Source: JBBQXY01 sp051004815
GTDB taxonomy: Bacteria; Chloroflexota; Ktedonobacteria; Ktedonobacterales; Ktedonobacteraceae
DNA: 28,739 bases
Direction: 5' to 3'
Assembly (NCBI GenBank): GCA_051004815.1
Contig: JBPCJY010000022.1
Location: forward strand, 1 to 28,739
The stretch's first letter is position 1. Every line of letters starts with the position of its first letter. Below are positions 9,101 to 16,166 of the stretch, in pieces. A program made the position numbers and the translations under genes. The notes beneath the pieces are model-generated. The model worked only from the letters and a program-made list of their open reading frames with translations. It ran no database searches and had not been told where the DNA came from.

Positions 9101-9365
9101 TATCCTGAGCGCATTTACCCGCGAAATTGGTACATCAGCTCAGGAAAAGGCTCCCGGAACGATGCTCCTGCGCGAACCTTTGAGCCCACAGGAACAAAAA
9201 GTCTTGCGCTTGCTAGCCGCAGGTAACTCCAACGCCGCGATTGCCCGCGAATTCGTGGTCTCAGTCAACACGGTGCGCACGCAGCTTCAGAGCATCTATC
9301 GTAAGTTGAACGTCAACAACCGCGTCGAGGCGGGTGCCGTCGCCAAACAGCTTGAACTGCTCTGA
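6195..9365 (+). CDS. LAL-type LuxR family regulator (MalT-like ATPase) with an extra N-terminal domain
   Basis: This 1056-residue protein has the layout of large ATP-binding LuxR (LAL) regulators. Residues 38-105 form an extra N-terminal domain (W38, KEKR at 61-64, YWYAY at 71-75, YAGRSA at 86-91, RLEE at 97-100). An AAA/STAND ATPase follows with Walker A GPAGYGKT (186-193) and Walker B VLILDDF (280-286), then a winged-helix region, a long helical TPR-like region, and a C-terminal LuxR HTH in the last 65 residues (LSPQEQKVLRLLAAG, NTVRTQLQSIYRKL). Such proteins bind an inducer plus ATP and activate transcription. The N-terminal domain recurs at the C-terminus of the sigma factor at 19344-20288. 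The Shine-Dalgarno (AGAGAGAAA) is weak, but no better start is visible. The adjacent MFS exporter is a plausible target. Confidence 0.93.
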   Translation: MPKSAQYIVSWSSERAKYLFTEPENEASYFLPEDGEGWLEWLEEHRAFAFHGRNGQINLLKEKRSRGSEGYWYAYQRHEEGMVKRYAGRSAQLSMERLEEIAAWLSSEDKAHPTPATVAQIGQLAVPTAAHGLGGTGQPTSSPMSFEPLLMPKLQLPHLQKSLLPREHLLELLDTGLEHKVTLISGPAGYGKTTLVSQWIAERGTRTDFPRIASVTLDEGDNDPIRFWRYIIAACQQFRTGFGKEALELLFANRLPPFKPLEMMLTALLNELSQLEHPGVLILDDFHVISSLHVIETLSFFLDHLPTSLHLLLLIRGDPPFSVARLQARNELLDIYPPSLGFSLEETRAFFEQELSFALSSKLLRQIYERLEGWPTGIRLLLHALRWSKSEQDIEHGFAAFVGSYWSIQDYFLNEVLHMLSTEQQEFLLQTSFLPRVTASLCDVIMNRTDSARLIEELRGGDLFLIPLDEKGEWARYHSLFAEAMQQEARKCLGDDRLRQLAARASIWYESHGLLAEAIETALDAAESTNAASLIAQFIESKLQDNVLAIPELYRLHRWLERLPEKELEHHPDLCVHFALTLLFILMQESRFLDGKERIDHLLQVAEQQWRDANNTAKLAGVFAFRALLARQEGNILQAVTWAKQSLAWLPPEDRTWRNLSLTVVGTGEILDGHLDNARAFLLAALRLSEQQGNLIYARANRGMLSWASFEKGELRNSAEQFRQMQAEARMQEDRDDIAHTQLGLAQIMYQWNTLEEAELATHEALEIGEQMNVEEFRALATAQLALIEYARGQTTQAQQRLTVWLAQEQTPISSHSYQLSRMVQAALARMQLASSELVTVERWFASIERREEVLPLLQHQREQLLRVRFLLMQGEIAAAIELLESLAQAALQTGHNYFKLETQVVLALAYSRQGSHAKAYEQLHELLATTHNEGYLRLFLDEGEELATLLRGFRPHLHEKVLLTYLRHILSAFTREIGTSAQEKAPGTMLLREPLSPQEQKVLRLLAAGNSNAAIAREFVVSVNTVRTQLQSIYRKLNVNNRVEAGAVAKQLELL

Positions 9366-9415
9366 TTGCTCTACCTCTACAAAAAGCTCTCTCGGTGCAA
9401 CGAAAACAGTTCATA

Positions 9416-9445
9416 ATCATCCAGTAAATCATCCCCTTGGATGAT
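9416..9445. promoter_or_regulatory. Repeated ATCATCC motif upstream of the MFS gene (possible operator)
   Basis: ATCATCC occurs at 9416-9422 and 9428-9434, and its complement GGATGAT at 9439-9445, forming a 7-bp inverted repeat with a 4-nt loop. A further TCATCC lies near 9452. The cluster sits in the 150-bp gap between the LAL regulator and the MFS gene, where an operator would be expected. It is a candidate only; no convincing -35/-10 pair accompanies it. Confidence 0.35.
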
Positions 9446-9515
9446 GCTGACTCATCCATCTGGCGGTTACAGTAAGGACAGTTACGAGAGAACAACCAGA
9501 TCGGAGAACATTGAT

Positions 9516-10784
9516 ATGAACACACCAGAAACCTTAACATCTCAACCAGGGGATTCAGGCACTATGCGGCCTGCTCCTAACCGTAAAGCCATTATCTTTC
9601 TCATGGTTGTCGCATTCTTAAATACTATGGGCATGTCCATCATCAGCCCTGTGGTGCCGTTTATGACCCTACAACACCTGAGCAATCCAAATAATCTCGC
9701 CATTGTGGTGGCCTGGATGATCTCAGTCTATGGCATCTGCCAGTTGATTGCTGCCCCAGGTCTGGGTCTGCTCAGTGATCGCTTTGGCCGACGCCCGATC
9801 CTGTTCATTTGCTTATTCGGCTCAGCAATCGGCTATCTGCTGTTTGGTCTGGGTGGCTCGCTCTGGATACTCTTTCTGGGTCGCATCATCGACGGACTGA
9901 CTGGTGGCAACTTTAGCGTACTCTTTGCCTATCTCGCCGATATCACCGAGCCGGAGGAGCGCGGCAAGTACTTTGGCATCGTGGGTGGCGTCTCAGGTGT
10001 CGGTTTTATCGTCGGCCCCAGTATCGGCGGCTTCCTGGCAAATGTCAACTACAGCACACCCTTTATTGTTGCGGCTGTGGTCGTCCTGCTTGATATCGTC
10101 TGGGGCTTCTTCTTCCTGCCTGAGAGCCTGAGCAAAGAGCATCGCGTGACCTCCGTCCGTCTGCGTGACCTGAATCCGCTCAAACAGCTGGGCAATGTGT
10201 TTACGATGGTACATCTGCGCTGGCTCCTATTGGCTGGTTTCTTCTACTTTTTCCCGTTCGCGATTTTGATATCGAACCTGACCATTTTATTGAAGGATAG
10301 CCTGGGTTGGAATGCCACCGAAGCTGGCATCATCTCGACAGTCGTTGGTGTGGTCGATATTCTCGTCCAAGGTGTGCTGGTGGGCAAACTGCTGCCCATC
10401 TTTGGCGATGTGAAGCTGGCCATCGGTTCGCTGATCCTCGTCGCGATCAGCTATATCCTGCTCGGAGCAGTTGCCCTGATTGCGTCACCGCTCCTGCTTG
10501 TAGCAGGAGTGATCCTTTTCGCCGGCGCGGGTGGCCTGGTGGAAAACGCGCTGCGTGGCCTGACTTCGCGCATGGCTGGACCACGCCAACAAGGCATGGT
10601 TGGCGGTGCTAACCAGTCGATGCAGTCACTGGCGATGATCCTGGGTCCATTGTTCGGCGGTCTGCTCTACGTTCAGTTTGGTCATGCCACGCCTTACTGG
10701 TCTGGCACGCTGATTATCGTTCTGGCCATCGCCTCGGTTGTGCTGGCTATTCCGGCCCTACGCAAGCACACGACCGCATCATAA
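9516..10784 (+). CDS. MFS transporter, TetA/DHA1-like multidrug exporter
   Basis: The 422-residue product has about 12 hydrophobic segments. The MFS motif A after TM2 is GLLSDRFGRRP, followed by a long run of helices with a central loop near ADITEPEERGKY, and PESLSKEHR ends the first half. These are features of proton-driven drug exporters of the DHA1/TetA type. The in-frame ATG at 9441 would add 25 polar residues, whereas GGAG at 9503-9506, 9 nt before the ATG at 9516, supports the shorter start. It follows the LAL regulator by 150 bp on the same strand, suggesting that the regulator controls it. The substrate is not predictable. Confidence 0.88.
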   Translation: MNTPETLTSQPGDSGTMRPAPNRKAIIFLMVVAFLNTMGMSIISPVVPFMTLQHLSNPNNLAIVVAWMISVYGICQLIAAPGLGLLSDRFGRRPILFICLFGSAIGYLLFGLGGSLWILFLGRIIDGLTGGNFSVLFAYLADITEPEERGKYFGIVGGVSGVGFIVGPSIGGFLANVNYSTPFIVAAVVVLLDIVWGFFFLPESLSKEHRVTSVRLRDLNPLKQLGNVFTMVHLRWLLLAGFFYFFPFAILISNLTILLKDSLGWNATEAGIISTVVGVVDILVQGVLVGKLLPIFGDVKLAIGSLILVAISYILLGAVALIASPLLLVAGVILFAGAGGLVENALRGLTSRMAGPRQQGMVGGANQSMQSLAMILGPLFGGLLYVQFGHATPYWSGTLIIVLAIASVVLAIPALRKHTTAS

Positions 10785-10785
10785 A

Positions 10786-10814
10786 TGGAGCCGAAGGCAT
10801 AAACCATCGGCTCC
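10786..10814 (+). terminator. Rho-independent terminator after the MFS gene
   Basis: TGGAGCCGA (10786-10794) and TCGGCTCCA (10806-10814) form a perfect 9-bp GC-rich stem immediately after the stop codon. An imperfect T-rich tail (CTTTCAAATTTTTG) follows. Confidence 0.7.
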
Positions 10815-10885
10815 ACTTTCAAATTTTTGACTGACTAAAGTGAGCGGATGAGAGGTGAGCACCTACAACGACGGCAAGGCTTCTT

Positions 10886-11225
10886 TCACCTTTCCTTGTT
10901 GACCTGCTCACCTTTCCCATTCTCTTGAGACCACACGAAGGTTTGATAGACTGCAAGTGCTTGTTTTCCTGTGTCAGATTGCATTTGCGCTTGCTTCCAG
11001 AGAATGTATCGCTCTTTCATACACACGGCGCAAGGCCGATATCCCGCCTCGATAGCTGTTGCCTCATCCGCAAAAAAGACTCGATGTTTGACGTAATAAC
11101 CCTCTGCAATCCATTGTAATGCGCTGGGGCAATCAAGTCGTCCGTATCCTTTGTTCCTCTTATGACCACCGAGCGTTCCCGGATCTGTGTATCACAAGAA
11201 ATACTGTCCGTCAGAACAGGTACAT
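10886..11225 (-). pseudogene. Decayed Ada-type metal-binding protein gene
   Basis: On the minus strand an ATG at 11225-11223 preceded by AGGAAAAGAG opens MYLF and then meets TGA. Shifting frame by one base gives DGQYFL, then a second TGA. After that an uninterrupted frame reads YTDPGTLGGHKRNKGYGRLDC, HRVFFADEATAIEAGYRPC and AVCMKERYILWK, ending at TGA 10888-10886. The RLDCPSA and GYRPCxxC pattern is that of the stand-alone Ada-like zinc-site proteins I recall from this phylum. Two lesions near the 5' end and no alternative start codon before the conserved part make it a pseudogene, unless the sequence has errors. It fills most of the 10785-11303 stretch. Confidence 0.6.
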
Positions 11226-11303
11226 CTCTCTTTTCCTGAGCATATAATAATGAAGGACTGTCCCAGGAGACAGAGCCAATTGCGAAAAAAGAGAAAGTTA
11301 AAG

Positions 11304-11391
11304 ATGAGTAGATTTACAGCCGAAGAAATCGCCTATTTGCAGAGCCAGCGTCTTGGTAGGCTGGCAACCGTTGATGAGAAGGGCTCACCAC
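11304..11391 (+). pseudogene. 5' remnant of a PPOX-class (pyridoxamine phosphate oxidase-like) gene
   Basis: From the ATG at 11304 the reading MSRFTAEEIAYLQSQRLGRL and then ATVDEKGSP matches the first 28 or so residues of PPOX-class F420/FMN-dependent proteins. After that the similarity stops abruptly. The open frame continues to 11570, but this part runs antisense through the 3' end of cbbX and does not resemble a flavin-binding barrel. The remainder of the gene appears to be lost, probably by deletion next to the cbbX end. Confidence 0.6.
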
Positions 11392-11432
11392 CTCTGGGCA
11401 AGTCTTCCAGTCGCTCAGCAGAACAGATAACT

Positions 11433-12440
11433 TTAGCCTTTGTCAGAATTGACAGACATGCTGCCGGGAAGAGAGAGGTCAAGTCCCTGCTCATTATCTG
11501 GTTCGTTTTCAGTGAAGACACGGCTGGCAAGAATATCCTCAGCTTCAATAGTCATCAGATCCGTCGTTGAGAATTTTCCTCCTTTGGCGAAGAGACGGTT
11601 CGCTTGACGTAATCGGGTCCGGTCAAGGGCATTGCGTACACTACGCGCATTGGAGAAGCGGGGCATGTGCATACGCCTTTTAAGGTAGGCTTCAAACGTC
11701 TGCTGCGCCTCCGGGCTAAAACGGTACATCTGTTCCGCCAGCATGAGCTGTGCGATGACGAGCAGCTCATCGAGCGCATAATCGGGGAAATCCAGGTGAT
11801 GGGCAACGCGCGAACTGACACCGGGGTTAGACTGGAAAAAGGTTTCCATACGGTCTTTATAGCCAGCAAGAATGACAACGAGATCATCACGTTGATTCTC
11901 CATGACCTGTAAGAGGATTTCGATAGCCTCCTGTCCATAGTCCCGTTCGTTTTCCTGACGATAGAGGTAGTAGGCCTCATCAATGAAGAGTACCCCACCC
12001 ATCGCTCGCTTAAGGACCTCTTTTGTTTTGGGTGCGGTATGACCAATGTATTGGCCAACCAGATCGTCGCGTGTCACCGCGATCAGATGTCCCTTGCGCA
12101 CATACCCGAGTCGGTTCAGAATGGTAGCCATGCGCATGGCCACGGTTGTCTTGCCCGTCCCCGGCTGCCCTGTAAAGGACATGTGCAGGGAGGGTGGCCG
12201 GGCTGTGAGCCCAACGCCACGTCGCAAACGATCAATCACGAGCAGGGCCGCAATTTCGCGAATGCGCGTCTTGACCGACTTGAGTCCCACCAGTTCCTGA
12301 TCAAGTTTTTCCAGTACCTCCATCACCTGCGATTCTTGGAGCACGCTCGCCACATCCTCATTGCTATCAGTAGGCACACTACTCATTGAATTCGTTACAC
12401 CGCTCTGCCCTTCTGATTGGGCCGATGGTAATATACTCAT
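11433..12440 (-). CDS. cbbX: CbbX, red-type RuBisCO activase (AAA+ ATPase)
   Basis: The 335-residue AAA+ protein remodels inhibited red-type RuBisCO by pulling on the CbbL C-terminus. Visible features are Walker A GQPGTGKT (91-98), the pore-loop region YIGHTAPKT (131-139), Walker B VLFIDEAYYL (150-159), and VSSRVAHHLDFPDY with a candidate arginine finger. The closing EAEDILASRVF is typical of CbbX. About 26 acidic/polar residues follow that usual end. The N-terminal 35 residues are Ser/Gln-rich and look disordered. An upstream in-frame start at 12536 would overlap cbbS; GGAGGAG just before the ATG at 12440 fixes the shorter start. It is the last gene of cbbL-cbbS-cbbX, 22 bp after cbbS. Confidence 0.93.
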   Translation of the reverse strand: MSILPSAQSEGQSGVTNSMSSVPTDSNEDVASVLQESQVMEVLEKLDQELVGLKSVKTRIREIAALLVIDRLRRGVGLTARPPSLHMSFTGQPGTGKTTVAMRMATILNRLGYVRKGHLIAVTRDDLVGQYIGHTAPKTKEVLKRAMGGVLFIDEAYYLYRQENERDYGQEAIEILLQVMENQRDDLVVILAGYKDRMETFFQSNPGVSSRVAHHLDFPDYALDELLVIAQLMLAEQMYRFSPEAQQTFEAYLKRRMHMPRFSNARSVRNALDRTRLRQANRLFAKGGKFSTTDLMTIEAEDILASRVFTENEPDNEQGLDLSLPGSMSVNSDKG

Positions 12441-12462
12441 GATCTCCTCCAAAAGGCTTTGG

Positions 12463-12891
12463 TTAGTCAGTATACCGCTCACCCTTGGGCTTGTCCGTCG
12501 CGTAGCTATGCAGTGTATAGCGGATGACACGGTCATGGGTTTCTTGCCGAGACAGACCGAAACCTGGATCGTGGGGTGGTCGGTTCACGATGAACGAGAT
12601 GGCAAGAGTCTGCCGCCCCTTGGTGCGGTCGTAAGCCCCTACCCGAATATAGTGATGCGGGTTGGCTTTGCGGCACTCATTGATCTCATACAGGATGGCA
12701 GCCGAATCTTTCACATCAAACATCGGGAGCCCCCACATCTCCCAGTAGGTGTTGCGCGGATGGGGGTCGTCGGTAAATTCTATATTGATGGGCCAGTCAT
12801 TGTCCAGACAGTACTGCGCTTGCATGCGAATCTCGTCATCGGTCAATGGCGGTAGATAGGAAAACGTTCCCTGAGTTAGATGAAAAGCCAT
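12463..12891 (-). CDS. cbbS: RuBisCO small subunit (CbbS, red type)
   Basis: The small subunit caps the L8 core of form I RuBisCO. The 142-residue protein starts MAFHLTQGTFSYLPPLTDDE, continues with QAQYCLDNDWPINIEF and RNTYWEMWGLPMFD, and ends with an extension of about 30 residues (GFGLSRQETHDRVIRYTLHS). Such an extension, which forms a beta-hairpin in the central pore, is characteristic of red-type enzymes that assemble without RbcX. A GTG nine bases upstream is in frame, but AAGGAG (12905-12900) is correctly spaced only for the ATG at 12891. The gene lies 48 bp after cbbL and 22 bp before cbbX. Confidence 0.95.
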   Translation of the reverse strand: MAFHLTQGTFSYLPPLTDDEIRMQAQYCLDNDWPINIEFTDDPHPRNTYWEMWGLPMFDVKDSAAILYEINECRKANPHHYIRVGAYDRTKGRQTLAISFIVNRPPHDPGFGLSRQETHDRVIRYTLHSYATDKPKGERYTD

Positions 12892-12939
12892 GGTGGTCAC
12901 TCCTTATAAGCGGCCTTAATAAACAGTCTTATCGCTACA

Positions 12940-14388
12940 CTAATAATTTGGGGTGGGCGTGGCATCGGGCGTATCGGTCGAGGCATAGTTGAAGCTCACG
13001 TCCTTCCAGAGTTCGAGCGCAGCCCGTAGTGGATCACACCACTTCGCGGCCTTTTCCAGAATCTCCGGCCCTTCGTTGAAGTAGTCGCGCCCCTCATTGC
13101 GTGCCTGGATCATGGCCTCTACGGCAACCCGATTCGCCGTCGCACCAGCGGCTATACCTTGCGGATGTCCGATAGTGCCACCGCCGAACTGGAGCACCAC
13201 ATCTTCACCCAGATAATGCAGCAGTTGGTGCATTTGTCCCGCATGAATACCACCCGAAGCAACGGGCATGACAGAGGGCAGCGAAGCCCAATCCTGCTCG
13301 AAGAACAAACCTGAGCTGGGATCGGCGTCATACTTCATGCCGAGTAGCGTCTTATAGTAGCCGCGAGTAGTCATGGGATCGCCTTCCAGTTTCCCCACCA
13401 CGGTTCCGGCATGGATATGATCGACACCTGCTAGCCGCATCCACTTGGCGATGACGCGGAAGGAGACGCCATGCGTCTTCTGGCGCGTGTAGGTGCCATG
13501 ACCGGCACGGTGCAGGTGCAGAATCACACTGTTCTTGCGAGCCCATTTCGCCATGGATTGGATGGCGGTATAGCCAATGGTTAAGTCAATCATGACGATG
13601 ATGCTGCCCAGCTCCTTGGCAAACTCTGCCCGCTCGTACATATCTTCCATTGTTGCGGCTGTAACGTTCAGGTAATGCCCCTTGATCTCACCGGTCTCGG
13701 CACTTGCCTTATTGACGGCTTCCATACAATAGAGGTAGCGGTCACGCCAGCGCATAAAGGGCTGTGAGTTGATGTTTTCGTCGTCTTTCACAAAGTCCAG
13801 GCCGCCGCGGAGTGCCTCGTAGACGACACGCCCATAGTTACGAGCGGAAAGCCCAAGCTTCGGCTTCGTGGTTGCTCCAAGCAAGGGACGACCATACTTA
13901 TCGAGGTATTCCCGCTCAACAACGACGCCATGGGCTGGCCCTTGAAAGGTCTTTACATAGTGTGGGGGAATGCGCATGTCTTCCAGGCGCAAGCTTTTCA
14001 AAGCTTTGAAGCCAAAGACATTGCCAATGATGCTGGAGGTCAGGTTCGCGATAGACCCCTCCTCGAACAGATCGAGATCATAGGCGATGTACGCGATGTA
14101 CTGGTCCGTACCGGGAACAGGAATGACCTGGTAGGCTTTAGCCTGGTAACTTTCATGTGCCGTCAAACGGTCGGTCCAGACGACCGTCCAGGTAGCAGTA
14201 GATGATTCGCCTGCGACAGCTGCCGCCGCTTCAATGGGGTCAACGCCCTCTTGCGGCACAATACGGAATGCACACAAAATGTCTGTATCTTTTGGTTCAT
14301 AGTCAGGTTTCCAGTAGCCCATCTGGGCATAAGGGATTACACCGGACTTCCAGCGGTTCTTCTGCTCTGATATAACCTCAATTGTCAT
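12940..14388 (-). CDS. cbbL: RuBisCO large subunit, form I red type (CbbL)
   Basis: This enzyme carboxylates ribulose-1,5-bisphosphate to two 3-phosphoglycerates. The 482-residue length is normal for red-type form I. Catalytic landmarks are all present: Lys175 and Lys177 in TTKPKLGLS, the carbamylated Lys201 with Asp203 and Glu204 in GGLDFVKDDENI, HRAGHGTYTRQ near 293-303, loop 6 GTVVGKLEGD with Lys333, SGGIHAGQMHQL, and GGGTIGHPQGIAAG. The C-terminus keeps the NYASTDT tail of the sort that CbbX threads. GAGGAG precedes the ATG by 7 nt. It heads cbbL-cbbS-cbbX and diverges from a CbbR-like gene. Sequence alone does not separate form IC from the form IE described in trace-gas oxidisers. Confidence 0.97.
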   Translation of the reverse strand: MTIEVISEQKNRWKSGVIPYAQMGYWKPDYEPKDTDILCAFRIVPQEGVDPIEAAAAVAGESSTATWTVVWTDRLTAHESYQAKAYQVIPVPGTDQYIAYIAYDLDLFEEGSIANLTSSIIGNVFGFKALKSLRLEDMRIPPHYVKTFQGPAHGVVVEREYLDKYGRPLLGATTKPKLGLSARNYGRVVYEALRGGLDFVKDDENINSQPFMRWRDRYLYCMEAVNKASAETGEIKGHYLNVTAATMEDMYERAEFAKELGSIIVMIDLTIGYTAIQSMAKWARKNSVILHLHRAGHGTYTRQKTHGVSFRVIAKWMRLAGVDHIHAGTVVGKLEGDPMTTRGYYKTLLGMKYDADPSSGLFFEQDWASLPSVMPVASGGIHAGQMHQLLHYLGEDVVLQFGGGTIGHPQGIAAGATANRVAVEAMIQARNEGRDYFNEGPEILEKAAKWCDPLRAALELWKDVSFNYASTDTPDATPTPNY

Positions 14389-14472
14389 GTACTCACTCCT
14401 CAGCTTTTCGGGTTACAACCTTCGCTGAGTAGAAGTGTAGCATGATCGTTCTATTAGTTGTAGTAGCAGTTT

Positions 14473-14530
14473 ACTATAGACACTATAGATTAGACCTTAT
14501 ATAACAAGAAGGGCAAAATAGTATGCTATA
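14473..14530. promoter_or_regulatory. Candidate CbbR operator and promoter region between cbbL and the LysR gene
   Basis: The 234-bp divergent gap (14389-14622) has an AT-rich centre. ACTATAGA occurs twice, at 14473-14480 and 14482-14489, as a 9-bp direct repeat whose CTATAG is itself palindromic. ATAG and CTAT at 14518-14529 flank a 4-nt centre. An extended -10 (TGCTATATT, 14523-14531) reads toward the LysR gene, and TATAGT on the opposite strand reads toward cbbL. LysR proteins bind imperfect dyads of this kind, but the exact operator is a guess. Confidence 0.35.
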
Positions 14531-14622
14531 TTACTGTGTAAGCCTAAAGAGGTGGTGATCAGTACACGAGAACCTAAAGCCTCTGGTCAACGTGCGGACG
14601 ATAATGCAATGGAGGAACAGGA

Positions 14623-15567
14623 ATGTCTATGCATAATTCAATGCTATCCGTTACAGGCAATGGGCGACCTGACTTCACTGTGCATCAGCTTACAGTTTTT
14701 CGTGCGGTTGCACAACATCTCAGCTACACTCGAGTTGCGCAGGAGCTGTACCTTTCGCAACCTGCAGTCACACAGCACATTAGAGCACTTGAACTGATGC
14801 TGGGGCTAAAGCTTTTCGCTCGCAAAGGCAGAGGCATTGTGTTAACACCTGCTGGCCAGGAGCTGTTGCGACATGTTGAACAGCTACTCGTGCTGCTAAC
14901 TGAGACCAAATCTGTAGTAGACGAAATTCATACACTGAAGCGAGGAAGCGTTGTAGTAGGTGCCAGTACTAGTGCTGGTACCTACGTAGTGCCGTCCTTG
15001 CTCGGTGCCTTTCATACACACTATCCAGGTGTCCGCATTACACTTTCCATAGCCAATCGGCGCACCATCGAAGAGCGTCTTCTCACTCATCAGGTAGACC
15101 TGGTGGTGATGAGCCTTGTCGAGCAACGCGACCGTGTCGTTATGGAGTTGTTGATGCCATATGAACTAGTAATGATTGCCCCACCATCTCACCGATTGGC
15201 GAAACGTAGTGCGTTGACGTTACTTGATCTACAAGAGGAGATATACCTGTTACGCGAGCAAGAGTCCGGTACCCGGCTCGACTTGGAGCAGCACTTTGTG
15301 CGAGTGGGATTACCATTACGAACCGGCCTCGAACTTGGTAGCATCGAAGCTATCAAAGAAGGAGTGGCTGCCGGGTTAGGAATTGCCGTCCTCTCCCGCG
15401 AATCCATTGCACTCGAAGTGGCAAATGGCGATCTGGCCATACTCGATGTGGAGGGGTTTCCACTGAAACGCGAGTGGCACATAGTCCACCTCAAAGGCAG
15501 GAGGCTATCGAAAGCAACAGCAACTCTCTGGGATTTTCTCTTACAAAGCAGGATGAGTTTCCAGTAG
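14623..15567 (+). CDS. cbbR: LysR family regulator, CbbR-like (first copy)
   Basis: This 314-residue LysR-type regulator probably controls the divergent cbbL operon. The N-terminal winged HTH spans about residues 20-80, with SYTRVAQELYLSQPAVTQHI as the recognition region. The effector domain has GASTSAGTYVVPSLLGAFH, LLREQESGTR and ELGSIEAIKEGVAAGLGIAV, all typical of CbbR proteins, which respond to metabolites such as RuBP, PEP or NADPH. GGAGGA at 14611-14616 sets the start. The region upstream, shared with cbbL, presumably holds its operator. The second LysR at 16167-17084 shares the same motifs and is likely a paralogue. CbbR is inferred from position and motifs. Confidence 0.88.
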   Translation: MSMHNSMLSVTGNGRPDFTVHQLTVFRAVAQHLSYTRVAQELYLSQPAVTQHIRALELMLGLKLFARKGRGIVLTPAGQELLRHVEQLLVLLTETKSVVDEIHTLKRGSVVVGASTSAGTYVVPSLLGAFHTHYPGVRITLSIANRRTIEERLLTHQVDLVVMSLVEQRDRVVMELLMPYELVMIAPPSHRLAKRSALTLLDLQEEIYLLREQESGTRLDLEQHFVRVGLPLRTGLELGSIEAIKEGVAAGLGIAVLSRESIALEVANGDLAILDVEGFPLKREWHIVHLKGRRLSKATATLWDFLLQSRMSFQ

Positions 15568-15660
15568 AATTACCGTCGAGCTAGCAGAACATAAGCATTG
15601 TTTGGGAAGAGCAGTGCTTCATTGCCATATGCTTGTCTGCCCCGTCTGACTAGCGATACC

Positions 15661-16008
15661 TCACTGATCAGTACCTGACGTTCCTGTTTGACCAGAGGAC
15701 CCTGTCTGACCTACGTCAGCTGGTTTGGTACCCGAACTGAAAGCTGCCTCGGTAGTTTTGATGTCTTGAGCAACTATTTCGGGAGATTCCGGCGTAATAT
15801 GACCTGCATCACCAATTCGCTGTCCTGCAAACTGAGCCGGAGTATTCGTCTGACTTGCTCCCTGTCCCTGGCTCGTCATGATGTTTTGAGCAACTTGTTT
15901 GGGGGTTATACCTGCGGCCTGCGCGGCATTGTTGAGGTCATTCTGGGTGATATTGCGTTGATCTCCCTGATCATTATTGGGCTGTCCACAACCGCAACTT
16001 GTACACAT
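15661..16008 (-). CDS. Small Cys-rich protein of unknown function (CGCG N-terminus)
   Basis: The 115-residue protein opens with MCTSCGCGQPNNDQGD. Cys2, Cys5 and Cys7 could bind a metal or an iron-sulfur centre. The next part, RNITQNDLNNAAQAAGITPKQ, looks like a short helical domain that I associate with small hypothetical proteins of Ktedonobacteria. The rest is low complexity, rich in Gly, Ser, Thr and Gln (GQTGSSGQTGTSG), and probably disordered. AAGGAG lies 8 nt before the ATG, so it is very likely translated. It sits between the two LysR genes on the minus strand. No signal peptide or membrane segment is present, and the function is unknown. Confidence 0.75.
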   Translation of the reverse strand: MCTSCGCGQPNNDQGDQRNITQNDLNNAAQAAGITPKQVAQNIMTSQGQGASQTNTPAQFAGQRIGDAGHITPESPEIVAQDIKTTEAAFSSGTKPADVGQTGSSGQTGTSGTDQ

Positions 16009-16166
16009 AATTATTTCTCCTTACTTGTTAATACCAGCTTATCTCTCTTATTACCACCTGTCCATTCAACTGAATGCACATAGATTTCACGTACAACATC
16101 GATAAGAGGTTTCACATGAATTGCATAGTTTATATAAACAAACAATTATTGTGATTATTTTTTATA

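Noticed and set aside
10925..11119. Plus-strand frame of 64 codons
   Set aside because: The opposite strand encodes a recognisable Ada-like zinc-site protein remnant, and this frame has no family resemblance.
11187..11570. Plus-strand frame of 127 codons as an intact gene
   Set aside because: Only about 28 internal residues match the PPOX family; the rest is leader sequence and antisense of the cbbX 3' end.
12441..12536. Longer start for cbbX at 12536
   Set aside because: It would overlap cbbS and lacks a ribosome binding site, whereas GGAGGAG precedes the ATG at 12440.
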